The position numbers and the translations under genes were made by a program. Shown piece by piece: positions 21,104 to 32,301 of a stretch of DNA of 64,000 bases (the first letter of the stretch is position 1; the number at the start of each line of letters is the position of its first letter). A model generated the notes under the pieces. It worked only from the letters and a program-made list of their open reading frames with translations, was not told where the DNA came from and did not search any database. This stretch comes from Vicia villosa (lineage: Eukaryota > Streptophyta > Magnoliopsida > Fabales > Fabaceae): NCBI RefSeq assembly GCF_029867415.1, contig NC_081181.1, positions 69,540,558 through 69,604,557 on the forward strand. Reading direction: 5' to 3'.

Positions 21104-24100
21104 TGTCGCTACCGCGAAAAATGGATCAGAGTCGCCACTAATATATTTATCCCATCGAGGGAAAGGAATACCAGATAACCTAACTCGAAATAAGAACAAA
21201 GGTCTTTCGACCAGAGAACAGGGCACGGGAGTCGGTTACGCGAGGGGAAGGTGCTAGCACCCCTCACGCCCATCGTACTCGATGGTATCCACCTATGTTT
21301 GTTTCTATCTAAAGGGTGTATAATGTCTAAAACCTAAATGCGAATGAATGCAAAAGAAACACGGGGAAAAGAAGGAATTATTTACAAGTGTGCTCGCTTA
21401 GGCCCCGCGACCCAATGCCTACGTATCCCTTACAAGGAATCAGAGCTACCGTAGTTCGGCTCAAGATTTTCTATGTTTTTGTGTTTTTTAGGTGAACAGA
21501 GGTTAAAGTCGCACTTCACGATGCTCGACCTTTGGAGACTTATACGCCTAATTATGGAATGGATTCAACATGTTCTTAAGAATGCCACGAAGGCGAGAGA
21601 CAGAAGAGAGTTTGGGTGTTTCGAATGGATCCCTAAAGCAAGGGAGATTCGAGTTACCCTTTGGTTTGTGTTTTTTAGAATTTGGGAACTTACGCCCGAA
21701 TGGTTCCCTAAAGCAAGGGAGATCCAAGCACTCGAATGATTCCCTAAAGCAAGAGATATTCAAGCTTCCATTCCCTTTTTAATGATTTTCACTTTTTTAT
21801 TAATGTTTTAGAAGTGTTTTCTTTGTATTTTTTAAGGGAATTTATTTCAAGTATTTATTAGATGGATTAAAGTTGCAAAAGAAAAAAAGATGGAAAAAGG
21901 GGGACTAACCTAATTTCTATGCCTAGAGTTATTCTAATTCCCTATTTAAGTTGATTAAAATCAACTTTAACAACTAGGGGTATTCTCGGTATTCCACAAA
22001 ATATGAGAAAATATTCACAAAAATAAGGAAAATAAAATTATAATACTCAATGAAATATTCACAAGCAAAATGGTATTTTATTCATGTTTTAAGACTATAT
22101 ATGAATTAAAACTAGCAAAAAAACTAAGCATTTTTATTATTTAATAACCAATCAACAATCAAAAGAAATATCACAAATCAATTAATATCCTAAAATAAAA
22201 TCTATATATTCTAAAAAACTAATTGGTTAGAAACATATTTTTTACCATTTCTATTTAAGTAGAAAAAAAATGCAAAAGAATAAAAGAAATAAAGCTATTT
22301 TTATGCTTTTTCATTGTCAGCAGGGGGTGTATTAGTAAAATAGAGCTGAACTAATTTCCAGTTACTAATACGTTTGGGCCCAACTTCAGGGGTGGAATAT
22401 CAGTGGTGCTGAGCCCAACAATATACGTGTTAGCAGAAGCAAAGGAGGGGTGAGCTTCAGAAAACAAATCCGGGCCCAATAGACTCGTGGCCCAAACACC
22501 AACACTTATTATTTCCATTTTTTATTTCATTTTCAGCATGCATATGGTATTATTATTCAGCATTTTATTGTTTATCAATATACATTCATGTGCTATGGCC
22601 TTTACTAAAATGTAACGTGACAGCAAAGCATATAACATGCAATCAATTGGTCATAGGGTGGTTTAAGTCACTAAAGACAAAAAAGAAGCAACAGTCAATC
22701 AAAGCTTGCCACATCATCAGCTAATCATTTAATTAATAACGAAAGTAACAAAAAATTGGAACCAGGACTAATGGCGTCGCGCCACGTAAGCAAGCGGAGA
22801 GAGAGTCCTTGAAATACACAGACGCCGGAGATACCAACTCCGGTCGTCTTCTCCGGCCATCCCGGCGGCGGAGATACAAACAAAATTTCCAGAAATTCGA
22901 AAGAGGAACATCATCCGACTCGGATTTTCGCACTGATCAAGGATCTGGCCTTAATTTTCTCTGATTCTATCTCTATCATTCGGACCGAGTGCATTCGTAA
23001 AACCCTAACTAACCAAACTTTCTCTAAAACCAACTCTTCATACATCAACATACTCATAATCACTCGCCGTTTTCAAATACACGATTCAAACTCCCATACA
23101 GTTCGTACTTCAAGATGAACAACAAAAACATTCAATAATCACATTCATGCAAGATCCAAGTAGTCACGCAAGCTAAACCTAACATGTGAATGCCATGGAT
23201 GCCTTAGTTCATTCCACTATCATGCTGAGATCGTTTAGGAGTTTTACCTGATCAAGATTCGGTCCAAAAGCTGATGGAAGCTTCTTCGAGCTTTAGAATT
23301 CCTGGATGAAGTATAGCTTCCTGAAGAGTACCAATTGCTGAGAAGTAACTCTGTTTGGCCGGAATCTTGCAAGCTCACTATAAGGTAGTCGAGATCTGCA
23401 TGGTAGTAGCAAGATGATAGTGGTGGAAGATGAAGATGATGCTGGAAGTTGAAGATTGTTGCGGTGAGGGAGGAAAGAGAGCGATGAGAAGTTGATGAAG
23501 TGTGGTGGTTGTTGTGGTGGCGAGCTATGGAGGTTGAGGAGTTTGTTACAAAGTGTAACAAACTTTGGAATGTGAATGAAGGGAGAGAGAAAGAGAGTGA
23601 AGGGGGAAGAGAAGAGTGTGATGAATGAAAACTGAAAAAAGAGAAAAAATGAATGAATCCCCTTCCTTTCTGCAAGAGCTTTGCTTATATAGTGTGAAAG
23701 TTCATGATAGTGTATGGTGGGATAGCATATAGAAGATTATTGCTCATACTGAATGGACAACTTTTCTCATTTGGAGTAATTGTATCACGTGCTTTCCCAA
23801 TTCAGAATCATGCATGGCCCATTATGGTAATGCTGCAACTACTCACGCATACTTTTTCTCAACCCATGGTGTCCATATTACTCACTTTGGGCGTGGATAT
23901 CTCACGCTATGGCCCGTCTCATGACTTGATTTTGGGCTCCATGGAAAGAGGGAATGGAGTGCAATAGATTTGATGTTCAAAAGATCTTGAGTTAGTTCCT
24001 ATCATTAGTGGAAAAGTGGTCATGAACTTGCTATGCCATCCTTGCAAAGAGATTTCGCGTGTGACCTGGCCTGGGTACAAAACATTGGCAAAAACATGAC

Positions 24101-25403
24101 TTGGTCGTGGCATGGCTTTGAGTTTCCATTTCTCTCTCTAGATTCACCCAAAATCCATGATTCTTGTTTTGTTTAGTAGAGAACATGGCAAAGAAGAGAT
24201 TGACACCAAGTTGGCACTTATAGAATTTTTGAAATGCTCTCAAATTAACTTCAAAAGTGACCCACCATGTGTTTGATCTATTGCCTGCGTGTGATCTGGC
24301 ACATGACTTGGATTATGGCTTGTGATCAGTGATGATTTGCAAATTTCCAATGAGCATATCTCTTGATCCAAACCTCAGTTGGAGAAATGTCCAACTACAA
24401 TGTTGTTCACCCCCATGAGATGAACAACATTGATGTTGACACTCTTCTGAAATGATGCCCAATGCCACGTGTGAATGTGCCCTAAAGTCAGCTGATCAAT
24501 CAATCTTAAAACTTCAAATTTTTCTAAGTATAGAACATAAATCCAGTGTGTTTCTTCCAACTTTCTATCCTTTTATCTCTCTAACCAAGCCTTGAATGAG
24601 AAAACTTCCAACTAGAGAATTGTAGTATGCCATGATCTGAGTATTTTGCTTTTGAACTCAACTTGAAATAATGCCTTGAACCATACAAAATCTGGGCCTG
24701 AAGTGAGCTATTCACCTATTCTCAAAAACTCTCAAAATATTCTAAGTTACAAAACTTCCCTTTTATGGAATTTTCCAAATTTAACCAACTTTCCATTTTG
24801 GGCAACTTTGAATATTTCTTGATTTTTATTATTTCTTTGACTTTCTTTGACCGATTTTCCCACAAAAAATCAACATTTGATAGTTGACCTTAACTTTGAC
24901 CAAAAAGTCAACTTTTCCTGATTTTTCTTGATTCCAGATGAACTTCCCGATTAATCCGTTTCTGGACCAATTTCCAATCAAACTTCAACTAGAGAAACTT
25001 CAGTGAATGATATTTCTCCCAGACAGTCATATTTTACATCACAATCATTTCCTGATAAAATCTTGGCCAGAAAGTCAACAGGGTTGACTTTGGTCAAAAA
25101 CCATGATTTGAGAGCCTTGATGAATATGAGATTTGTATCTTTTAACTTGAGCTTTGACTCGGAGAGAATAAAACCCTGATTTTAAGAGTATGCTGATGGA
25201 AATGATCCTCTGTAATCAGACTTCAGATCCCTTCTTCTGAACCAAGAAATTTTCTCAATAGGGGCTCTGTTTGTCACTCTTCTGGAACGGTAACTGTGAT
25301 ATGGATGAATGAAATTGATGAATGTCCTATGTGAGGTATGCACATGAATGTAAGGTGGGGCCAATTGGGGAATAAATAAGTGGGCAAATTTTGGGGTGCA
25401 ACA
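21104..25403 (-). repeat. LTR2: 5' LTR of B1 and 3' LTR of B2
   Basis: 4,300 bp. On the minus strand it starts TGTTGCACCCCAAAATTTGC and ends TAGCGACA. A PBS abuts its left side and a PPT its right side, so two units share it. It differs from LTR3 at roughly a dozen positions by eye (about 0.3%). Several 60-140-codon frames inside it lack ATG starts or known products. Confidence 0.93.
23684..23691 (-). promoter_or_regulatory. Likely TATA box of LTR2
   Basis: TATATAAG on the minus strand in CACTATATAAGCAAAG. The same site is at 41168-41175 in LTR3 and 52492-52499 in LTR4. Confidence 0.55.
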
Positions 25404-25420
25404 GCTGCCCCTATTCAATC
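25404..25420 (-). other. Polypurine tract of Ogre B2
   Basis: GATTGAATAGGGGCAGC on the minus strand, directly against LTR2. It shows that LTR2 acts as the 3' LTR of B2. Confidence 0.85.
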
Positions 25421-25579
25421 TTCTTGGACCTGAATGTATGAACGACACAAGTTCGAGACATGAGAGGTGTAAGTGGATTGAATACCCATAAGTACCATCA
25501 AAATTTGCATTCTGTGGTAGAATAAAGAGTGTTGAATGCTATCAAGAGATACCAGCTGAAGGTGGATCTTAAATAGATT

Positions 25580-26330
25580 GCTAACCTTAGTTAGACTTCA
25601 AAGAGAGACACAGCCGTAGGGTGACTCAACGAGGATGAAACCAGCCGTAGGGGAATCCGATCCTGATTGCTAACCTTAGTTAGACTTTGAAAAAGAGGCG
25701 TAGCCGTGGGACGACTCTAAAAGGAAGAAACCAGCCGTGGGGGAATCTACCAAAATGCTAACCTTAGTTAGACTTCAAAGAGACACAGCCGTAGGGTGAC
25801 TCAACGAGGATGAAACCAGCCGTAGGGGAATCCGATCCTGATTGCTAACCTTAGTTAGACTTGGAAAAGAGACACAGCCGTGGGGTGACTCAACAAGGAT
25901 GAAACCAGCTGTAGGGGAATCCGATCCTGACTGCTAACCTTAGTTAGACTTGGAAAAAAGACACAGCCGTGGGGTGACTCAACAAGGATGAAACCAGCCG
26001 TAGGGGAATCTGATCCTGACTGCTAACCTTAGTTAGACTTGGAATAGAGACGTAGCCGTTGGACGACTCCAAAAGGAAGAAACCAGCCGTAGGGGAATCT
26101 ACCAAAATGCTAACCTTAGTTAGACTTCAAAAAGAGACACAGCCGTAGGGTGACTCAACAAGGATGAAACCAGCCGTAGGGGAATCCGATCCTGATTGCT
26201 AACCTTAGTTAGACTTGGAAAAAGATGTTGCTAACCTTAGTTAGACTTTGGAAAAGATTGCTAACCTTAGTTAGACTTTGAAGAGGTTGCTAACCTCAGT
26301 TAGACTTTGAAAAAGAGACACAACCGTAGC
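25580..26330 (-). repeat. 3'-UTR tandem repeat of B2, mostly 87-89 bp units
   Basis: Units begin GCTAACCTTAGTTAGACTT and continue through ACACAGCCGTAGGGTGACTC and ACCAGCCGTAGGGGAATC. Starts at 25580, 25679, 25757, 25844, 25933, 26022, 26109 and 26198 give periods of 99, 78, 87, 89, 89, 87 and 89, followed by four shortened units. The same array lies at 43064-43814 in B3. Confidence 0.95.
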
Positions 26331-26342
26331 GTGACTCTAGAT

Positions 26343-27300
26343 CTGAAAAGGTATGCCAATAATCATTGGACTTTATCGAGAAGGGTTGGTAATGACCAGA
26401 CTCTATGGGGATATTAATAACACTGAATTTGAAAGCGATGCCAATAAACATTGGGCTTGACTGAAAGAAAGGCTAGTGACAACTAGAATCGATCAGGGAA
26501 TGCCAGTAAACACTGGGCTTTCAAGAAGATATTAATGCTTACGAAGCATAAGAATTACATGGATCCCTCAGGCCAAAGGCGGGATGTAATCTTCAAGAGT
26601 GGCATTCATTCGAATTGCCACACACATAGTATGGATTTCAAATGATTGAAAAATGAGATCGGTTGAATGCCCACCCTCATTCGCACTCTATTATGCACGC
26701 GACATGCGGGAAAATAACCAAAACAAGACTAGTAACGACTAGACTCGACACGCGGATGACAGTAAGCACTGAACATTCACGGAGATGTTGATGCTTGTGA
26801 AGCATAAAAGTTACATGGGTCCCTCAGGCCAAAAGGCGGGGTGTACTCTTCAAGAGTGGCATTCATTCGAGTTGCCACACACCAAGTATGATTACCCAAA
26901 TGATTGAGAAATGAGATGGGTTAAATGCCCACCCTCATCCGCACTCTAATCTGCACGCAGCATACGGGAAAGTAACCAAAATAAGACTTGCGAGAAGCAA
27001 GAGGTATCCCTTATGCAAAACGCAGTAAGGGGACTCACAAAAAGTGAATACAAAGAGAGGACTGGTGACGACCAGACTCTATTAGATGATGCCAGTAAAC
27101 ACTGGACTTTGAAGAAGATATTGTTACTTACAGAACATAAGAACTACATGGTTCCCTCAGGCCAAAAGGCGGGGCGTAATTCTACAAGAGTGACAACCAT
27201 TCGAATTGCCACACACAAAGTATGGGTTATACAAACGATTGAGCTCAGCAAACAGGAAATAACCATAGATAAAATGATCTTGGCGAAGAAGGACTTTGTA
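26343..27300 (-). repeat. Second 3'-UTR repeat block of B2 (three long units)
   Basis: Three imperfect units, with CCCTCAGGCC at 26565, 26821 and 27154 (256 and 333 bp apart). Each contains GAGTGGCATTCATTCGA and a GCCACACAC segment. Short frames here are chance. The B3 counterpart is 43827-44784. Confidence 0.85.
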
Positions 27301-28564
27301 TTCAATCCACACTAGAGAGAGAAAGTGAGACTTCTTCTGGGGATATATTACCTTGTGCCTTGGAAGCACATACAAACTTGGCTTATGCATTGATGCATGT
27401 TTGAATTTTTCCATGGCGTAATGCTCCATATTCATGGAAATGCTACGCGTTTTTGTAGATGCAATGTGAATGCAATGATTACTATATGTAAAAGAGGATG
27501 AATGAACATTGGAGAGAGCCTTTTGTCTGAAGAACTTTGTGGGGATTCTTTCTGCTTTCTTGACCTTGCAAGGTCACACCAGATGATTTCTCGACCATTC
27601 CCAATGCAACTTCTGCAGGTGTATGACTCACACTAAGAGACTTGGGCGGAAGGAAACATGATGGCATTTTTGAGAGGCATTACCATCGTCATATTCGGAA
27701 ACTTGAAGATTGCACTTCCCCCCTTGAAATTCCACATCTTTGTCGAAGAACAAGGGAATCTAATCAACACTGCGGAGTTTTCGGATCCTGGATGAGAGCT
27801 TCCCAGAGAAATAAACTCTGGTATTTACAGGAAAGGAGGCCTTTGGGTTCCTGAAGCGTAGGTACTGGCATCTGACTGTACTAAATGATAGGAGATTCCT
27901 GCAAAACAAATCAAACAGATATGCCCCAGGTATGATGGCTCTACCTCGTCCACCATCCCTAGTACTCAAAATCTTTAAGCAATTCTATCTGTTTTAGATC
28001 ATGTTCTTTTTGTAGGACTTCGATGTTAGAAATGCAATGCTTACCAAAATAATTGGACGTTTTTGTAAACAAAACGGTGAAAATAAAATGATGTAGAAAT
28101 TTTCTTGAGTGAAATGTCTTTTATTAATGAAGAGAAATGCCTAACATAGGCGAGTACATCAGGAAGTGGCCCCTTAAAGAGGTGGCCACCAAAAAGGAAA
28201 ACAAACAGCATTTACAAACATGGCAACGTAAGCACAAATTCCATTGGGTTCCAATCTTGCTATGCCTTGCAGATCTTCAATATTCCTTCTGCTTTGCTTT
28301 CCGAAATGGATGAATGAATTGATCTTTTACCCTTCTGAATCCTCCAATGTGGTGACCAAGCTATGCTCACAGATCTAATGCACGACGCAGTCATTCGCTT
28401 TTTGTCCCTCTTTTGCCTGGACCGCCCTTTCGGGTTTTCAATCCACCAGGACCCCTTTTTTGCCTAAGTCGCCCTTTTGGGTTTTCAACTTAGCGGGTGT
28501 ACTTTATTTCTTTTTCATTCTTTTTCCTGATCTTTCCTTTTCTTTTATTTTATTTTGACCAGGT
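27301..28564 (-). other. 3' untranslated region of B2 between repeats and pol
   Basis: About 1.26 kb without a supported gene. Its only clear structure is the twin hairpin module at 28416-28493 just after pol. Short frames (for example 27760-27969) show no known motif. Confidence 0.65.
28416..28493 (-). promoter_or_regulatory. Twin hairpin module after pol in B2
   Basis: On the plus strand, CTAAGTCG (28464-28471) pairs with CAACTTAG (28486-28493) with one wobble, and CCTGG (28416-28420) pairs with CCAGG (28446-28450). On the minus strand each loop holds GAAAACCC and each hairpin is followed by GGCAAAA, matching the module in element A. Confidence 0.6.
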
Positions 28565-31500
28565 CTATGCGAAGTATTTTTTAACTGCGTCGACATTCAC
28601 GGGAAGTGGGAAGTCTTCGCCATCCATAGTTGAGAGGATCATGGCACCACCTGAGAAGACTTTCTTTACGACATAAGGCCCTTCGTAATTCGGGGTCCAC
28701 TTTCCCCTAGGATCATTGTGAATAGGCAGGATCTTCTTGAGCACAAGGTCACCAACCTAAAAGTGTCGAGGACGAATCTTCTTGTCGAAGGCTCTCTTCA
28801 TCTTCTTTTGATAGGCTTGCCCATGGCATATGGCTGCTAGTATTTTTTCCTCAATGAGGTTCAGTTGATCAAATCTGGTCTGAACCCAATCAGCTTCACT
28901 GAGCTTCACATCTGTCAATACTCTTAGTGAAGGAATCTCGACCTCAACCGGAAGAATCGCCTCCATGCCATATACTAACGAGAAGGGAGTTGCCCCTGTG
29001 GAAGTACGTACCGAAGTACGATATCCATGTAAAGCGAAGGGCAACATCTCATGCCAATCCTTATAAGTGACGACCATCTTTTGCACAATCTTCTTGATAT
29101 TCTTATTGGCCGCTTCAACTGCGCCATTCATCTTTGGCCTATACGGGGAGGAGTTATGATGCGTGATCTTGAAATTCTCGCATAATTCCTTCATCATCTT
29201 ATTATTGAGGTTGGATCCATTATCAGTGATAATTCTCTCAGGAACCCCATAACGACAAATTATATGGTGCTTGATGAAGCGAGTCACTACTTGCTTGGAG
29301 ACATTTGCATAAGAAGCAGCTTCAACCCACTTGGTGAAGTAGTCAATAGCAACGAGGATGAAGCGATGTCCGTTAGAGGCGGTGGGCTTAATTTCCCCAA
29401 TCATATCGATGCCCCACATAGCAAACGGCCAAGGAGATGTCAACACATTCAGAGGAACCGGAGGTACATGAACCCTATCTGCATACACTTGACATTTGTA
29501 ACATACCACCACATGGTTGAAACAATCGTGTTCCAGGGTCGACCAATAATAACCTGCTCTCAATATTTTTCTAGCCATGGTGTGCCCACTTGCATGTGTA
29601 CCAAAGGACCCTTCATGTACCTCTTGCATGATCATCGCTGCTTCGTGTCTATCCACGCATCTGAGCAACACAGAATCAAAATTCCTCTTATACAACACAC
29701 CTCCAGCAATGAAGAACTTGGCAGATAGTCTCTTTAGAGTTTTCCTATCCGTAAGGGAAGCACCCTCAGGATACTCTTGGGTCTCCAGAAATTTCTTGAT
29801 GTCATAAAACCATGGTTTCTCATCCGGCACATTATCAATAACACCACAGAATGCAGGCTCATCCAACCTTTTGATCACGATTGAGGGCGCTTCGTTATCC
29901 CATTTGACTTTGAACATGGACGCTAAAGTGGCCAAGGCATCAGCCAAATGATTTTCCTCTCGAGGGATATGATCAAAAGTGATCTCATCGAAATATTGAG
30001 CCAGTTTCACAACATGTTCTCTATAAGGAATCAAGTTGGGATGGCGCTTTTCTCAATCTCCATTGATCTGACTAATCACCAAAGCAGAATCTCCATACAC
30101 TGCGAGATTCTTGATCCTCAAATCAATGGCGGCCTCAATACCATATATGCACGCCTCATATTCAGCCACATTATTAGTACAATCAAAAAAAATCCTGGCC
30201 GTGAATGGAATATGAGAACCTGTCGGAGAAGTGAGCACAGCCACAATACCATTACCCAATGCATTCGAGGCACCATCGAACACGAGCGTCCATCGCGCCC
30301 CTGGTTCAGGTCCCTCCTCTTGATCTTGACTTTTGGAAGTCTCTGCCACACACATTATATCCTCATCAGGAAACTCAAAGTACATAGACTGGTAATCGTC
30401 CACAGGTTGATGCGCGAGATAATCAGCAATCACACTGCTCTTAATGGCCTTCTGAGTAGTGTATTGTATGTCATACTCTGTCAAGATCATTTGCCAACGG
30501 GCAATCCTTCCTGTCAATGCTGGTTTCTCAAATATATATTTGATCGGATCCATCTTTGAAATCAACAAAGTGGTGTGAGTCAACATATACTGTCTCAGTC
30601 GACGAGCAGCCCATTCCAAAGCACAGCAAGTTTTCTCGAGTAGTGAGTATCTTGATTCACAATTGGTAAACTTTTTGCTAAGGTAGTAAATTGCGTGCTC
30701 TTTTCGACCGGACTCGTCATGCTGACCCAGCACGCACCCCATCGAATTCTCGAGGACCGTCAAGTACATAATCAACGGTCTACCTTCCACCGGAGGCATG
30801 AGGATTAGAGGCTCTTGCAAATACTCTTTAACTTTATCAAATGCCTTCTGACAATTGTCGTCCCACTTTATTGCCTGATTCTTTCTCAACAGCTTGAAGA
30901 TAGGTTCACACGTGGCGGTAAGGTGTGAGATAAACCTTGCAATATAATTCAACCTTCCCAGGAACCCACGAACATGTTTCTCAGTTCTCGGCTCAGGCAT
31001 CTCTTGTATAGCTTTTACCTTAGAGGGATCGACCTCAATACCCTTTTCACTCACGATGAAACCAAGCAACTTTTCTGATCTCACTCCGAAGGTGCATTTA
31101 TTAGGATTCAACCTTGACCTGAACTTTCTTAACCTTTCAAACAATTTCTTCAGGTGGACAAGGTGCTCCTCTTCAGTATGGGACTTTGCAATCATGTCAT
31201 CCACATAGACCTCAATCTCTTTATGAATCATGTCGTGGAATAAAGTCACCATAGCCCTTTGATAGGTTGCCCTAGCATTCTTCAACCCAAATGGCATGAC
31301 CTTGTAACAAAAGGTGCCCCAAGGCGTAATGAATGTTGTCTTTTCCATGTCCTCAGGCGCCATCTTTATTTGATTGTAACCAGAAAAACCGTCCATGAAG
31401 GAGAAAACCGAGAACTGAGCAGTATTATCTACCAATACATCATTGTGAGGAAGCGGGAAATCGTCCTTCGGGCTTGCCTTATTCAGATCTCGATAGTCGA

Positions 31501-31996
31501 CACACATTCGCACCTTCCCATCTTTCTTAGGTACGGGTACAATATTGGCGACCCATGGCGGATAAACTGTTACAGCAAGAAAACCGGCATCAAACTGTTT
31601 CTGAACCTCTTCCTGGATTTTCTTGGACATGTCAGGACGCGTTCTCCTGAGTTTCTGTTTGACAGGCGGAGAGTTCTCTTTAAGAGGTAACCTGTGCACA
31701 ACAATATCAGTATCTAATCCAGGCATATCTTCCTAAGACCAAGCGAAGATATCAGAATACTCTTTCAACATTCCAATTAACTTTTCTTTCACATCCTCAT
31801 TCAAAGAAGCCCATATTTTAACCTCCCTTATCATCTCTTTGGTACCAAGATTCACCGTCTCAATAGGCTCTTGATGCGGTTCGATCACTTTCTCTTCTTG
31901 TTTCAATAATCTGGCCAACTCATCAGGGAGTTCACAATTTTCTTCATCCCCTTCTTCGGCGGTGTAGATAGGATTGTCGAAGTCATAACGAGGCAT
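28565..31996 (-). pseudogene. Ogre B2 pol: RT, RNase H, second RNase H and integrase, three in-frame stops
   Basis: The N-terminal pol segment (31736-31996) is followed by TAG at 31733. RT and RNase H are then open for 557 codons from ATG 31726. RT motifs include MDGFSGYNQ (Asp about 112) and YVDD (174-177). A native Ty3-type RNase H follows, then a second RNase H domain, as known in the Tat clade, with FDGASN, AEYEA and GDSAL. A TGA at 30053 interrupts this second domain before its last Asp (NHLADALA). Integrase follows, with an H-X3-H/C-X2-C zinc motif (HASGH, CYKC) and the D-D-E residues in GIDMIG, TDNGSN and AVEAAN. A TAG at 28757 cuts the C-terminal part; B3 has CAG there. The natural end is at 28565. 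Confidence 0.9.
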
Positions 31997-32301
31997 AGCA
32001 AGATCGTTATCAACAGAATCTGGAGGAGAGGTGGATCTGCATGGATTATGATTTATGCTTTATTTTAGAATGGAGGGATGATTATGAATAAGAAACGTTG
32101 CCATTTATATTATTTTATTTTTTTTGTTTAAAACAAATGTAAAAGTAAAAATGAAAGACAGGGAACGAAATGTTTGAATGCAAAAACGTCCTTTTATTAA
32201 TGATTTTAACATTGAAAAACAACAAATGATGCCCTACATGTGTTCACTGTGTCTTGGGCAGAACACAGGAATTATTGTATGATAAACAAAAACAGACAGT
32301 A
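31997..32301 (-). other. Spacer between PRO and pol in B2 (Ogre intron region)
   Basis: About 300 AT-rich non-coding bases equivalent to 1675-1979. It is expected to contain the Ogre intron that separates gag-pro from pol. Confidence 0.45.

Larger units (their letters stand above)
362..25403 (-). mobile_element. Ogre element B1 (left truncated, interrupted by element A)
   Basis: The minus-strand Ogre runs from its 5' LTR (LTR2, 21104-25403) through PBS (21084-21101), leader (20593-21083 and 7345-7710), ORF1, gag-PRO and part of RT, then is cut at 361 by a Copia-type LTR. The 12,877-bp element A and a duplicated CTGTC interrupt its leader. With A removed, the sequence matches B2 base for base in order. 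The shared stretch is 7,344 bp in B1 and 7,394 bp in B2, a difference fully explained by two deletions (46 and 4 bp). The 3' half of this copy is not in the window. Confidence 0.88.

Noticed and set aside
23244..23675. 143-codon frame repeated in LTR2, LTR3 and LTR4
   Set aside because: It begins at TTG just downstream of the LTR TATA box, has no internal Met, and its Ser/His-rich product looks like translated pyrimidine-rich U5/R sequence. Its presence in three places reflects LTR identity.
25580..26330. Regularly spaced repeats considered as a CRISPR array
   Set aside because: Units are contiguous 87-89-bp tandem repeats with no unique spacers, in a plant retrotransposon 3' UTR.
28953..29728. 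Long plus-strand frames opposite integrase (for example 29264-29728)
   Set aside because: They are antisense shadows of the integrase and RNase H frames, with no domain of their own, and recur in B3 for the same reason.
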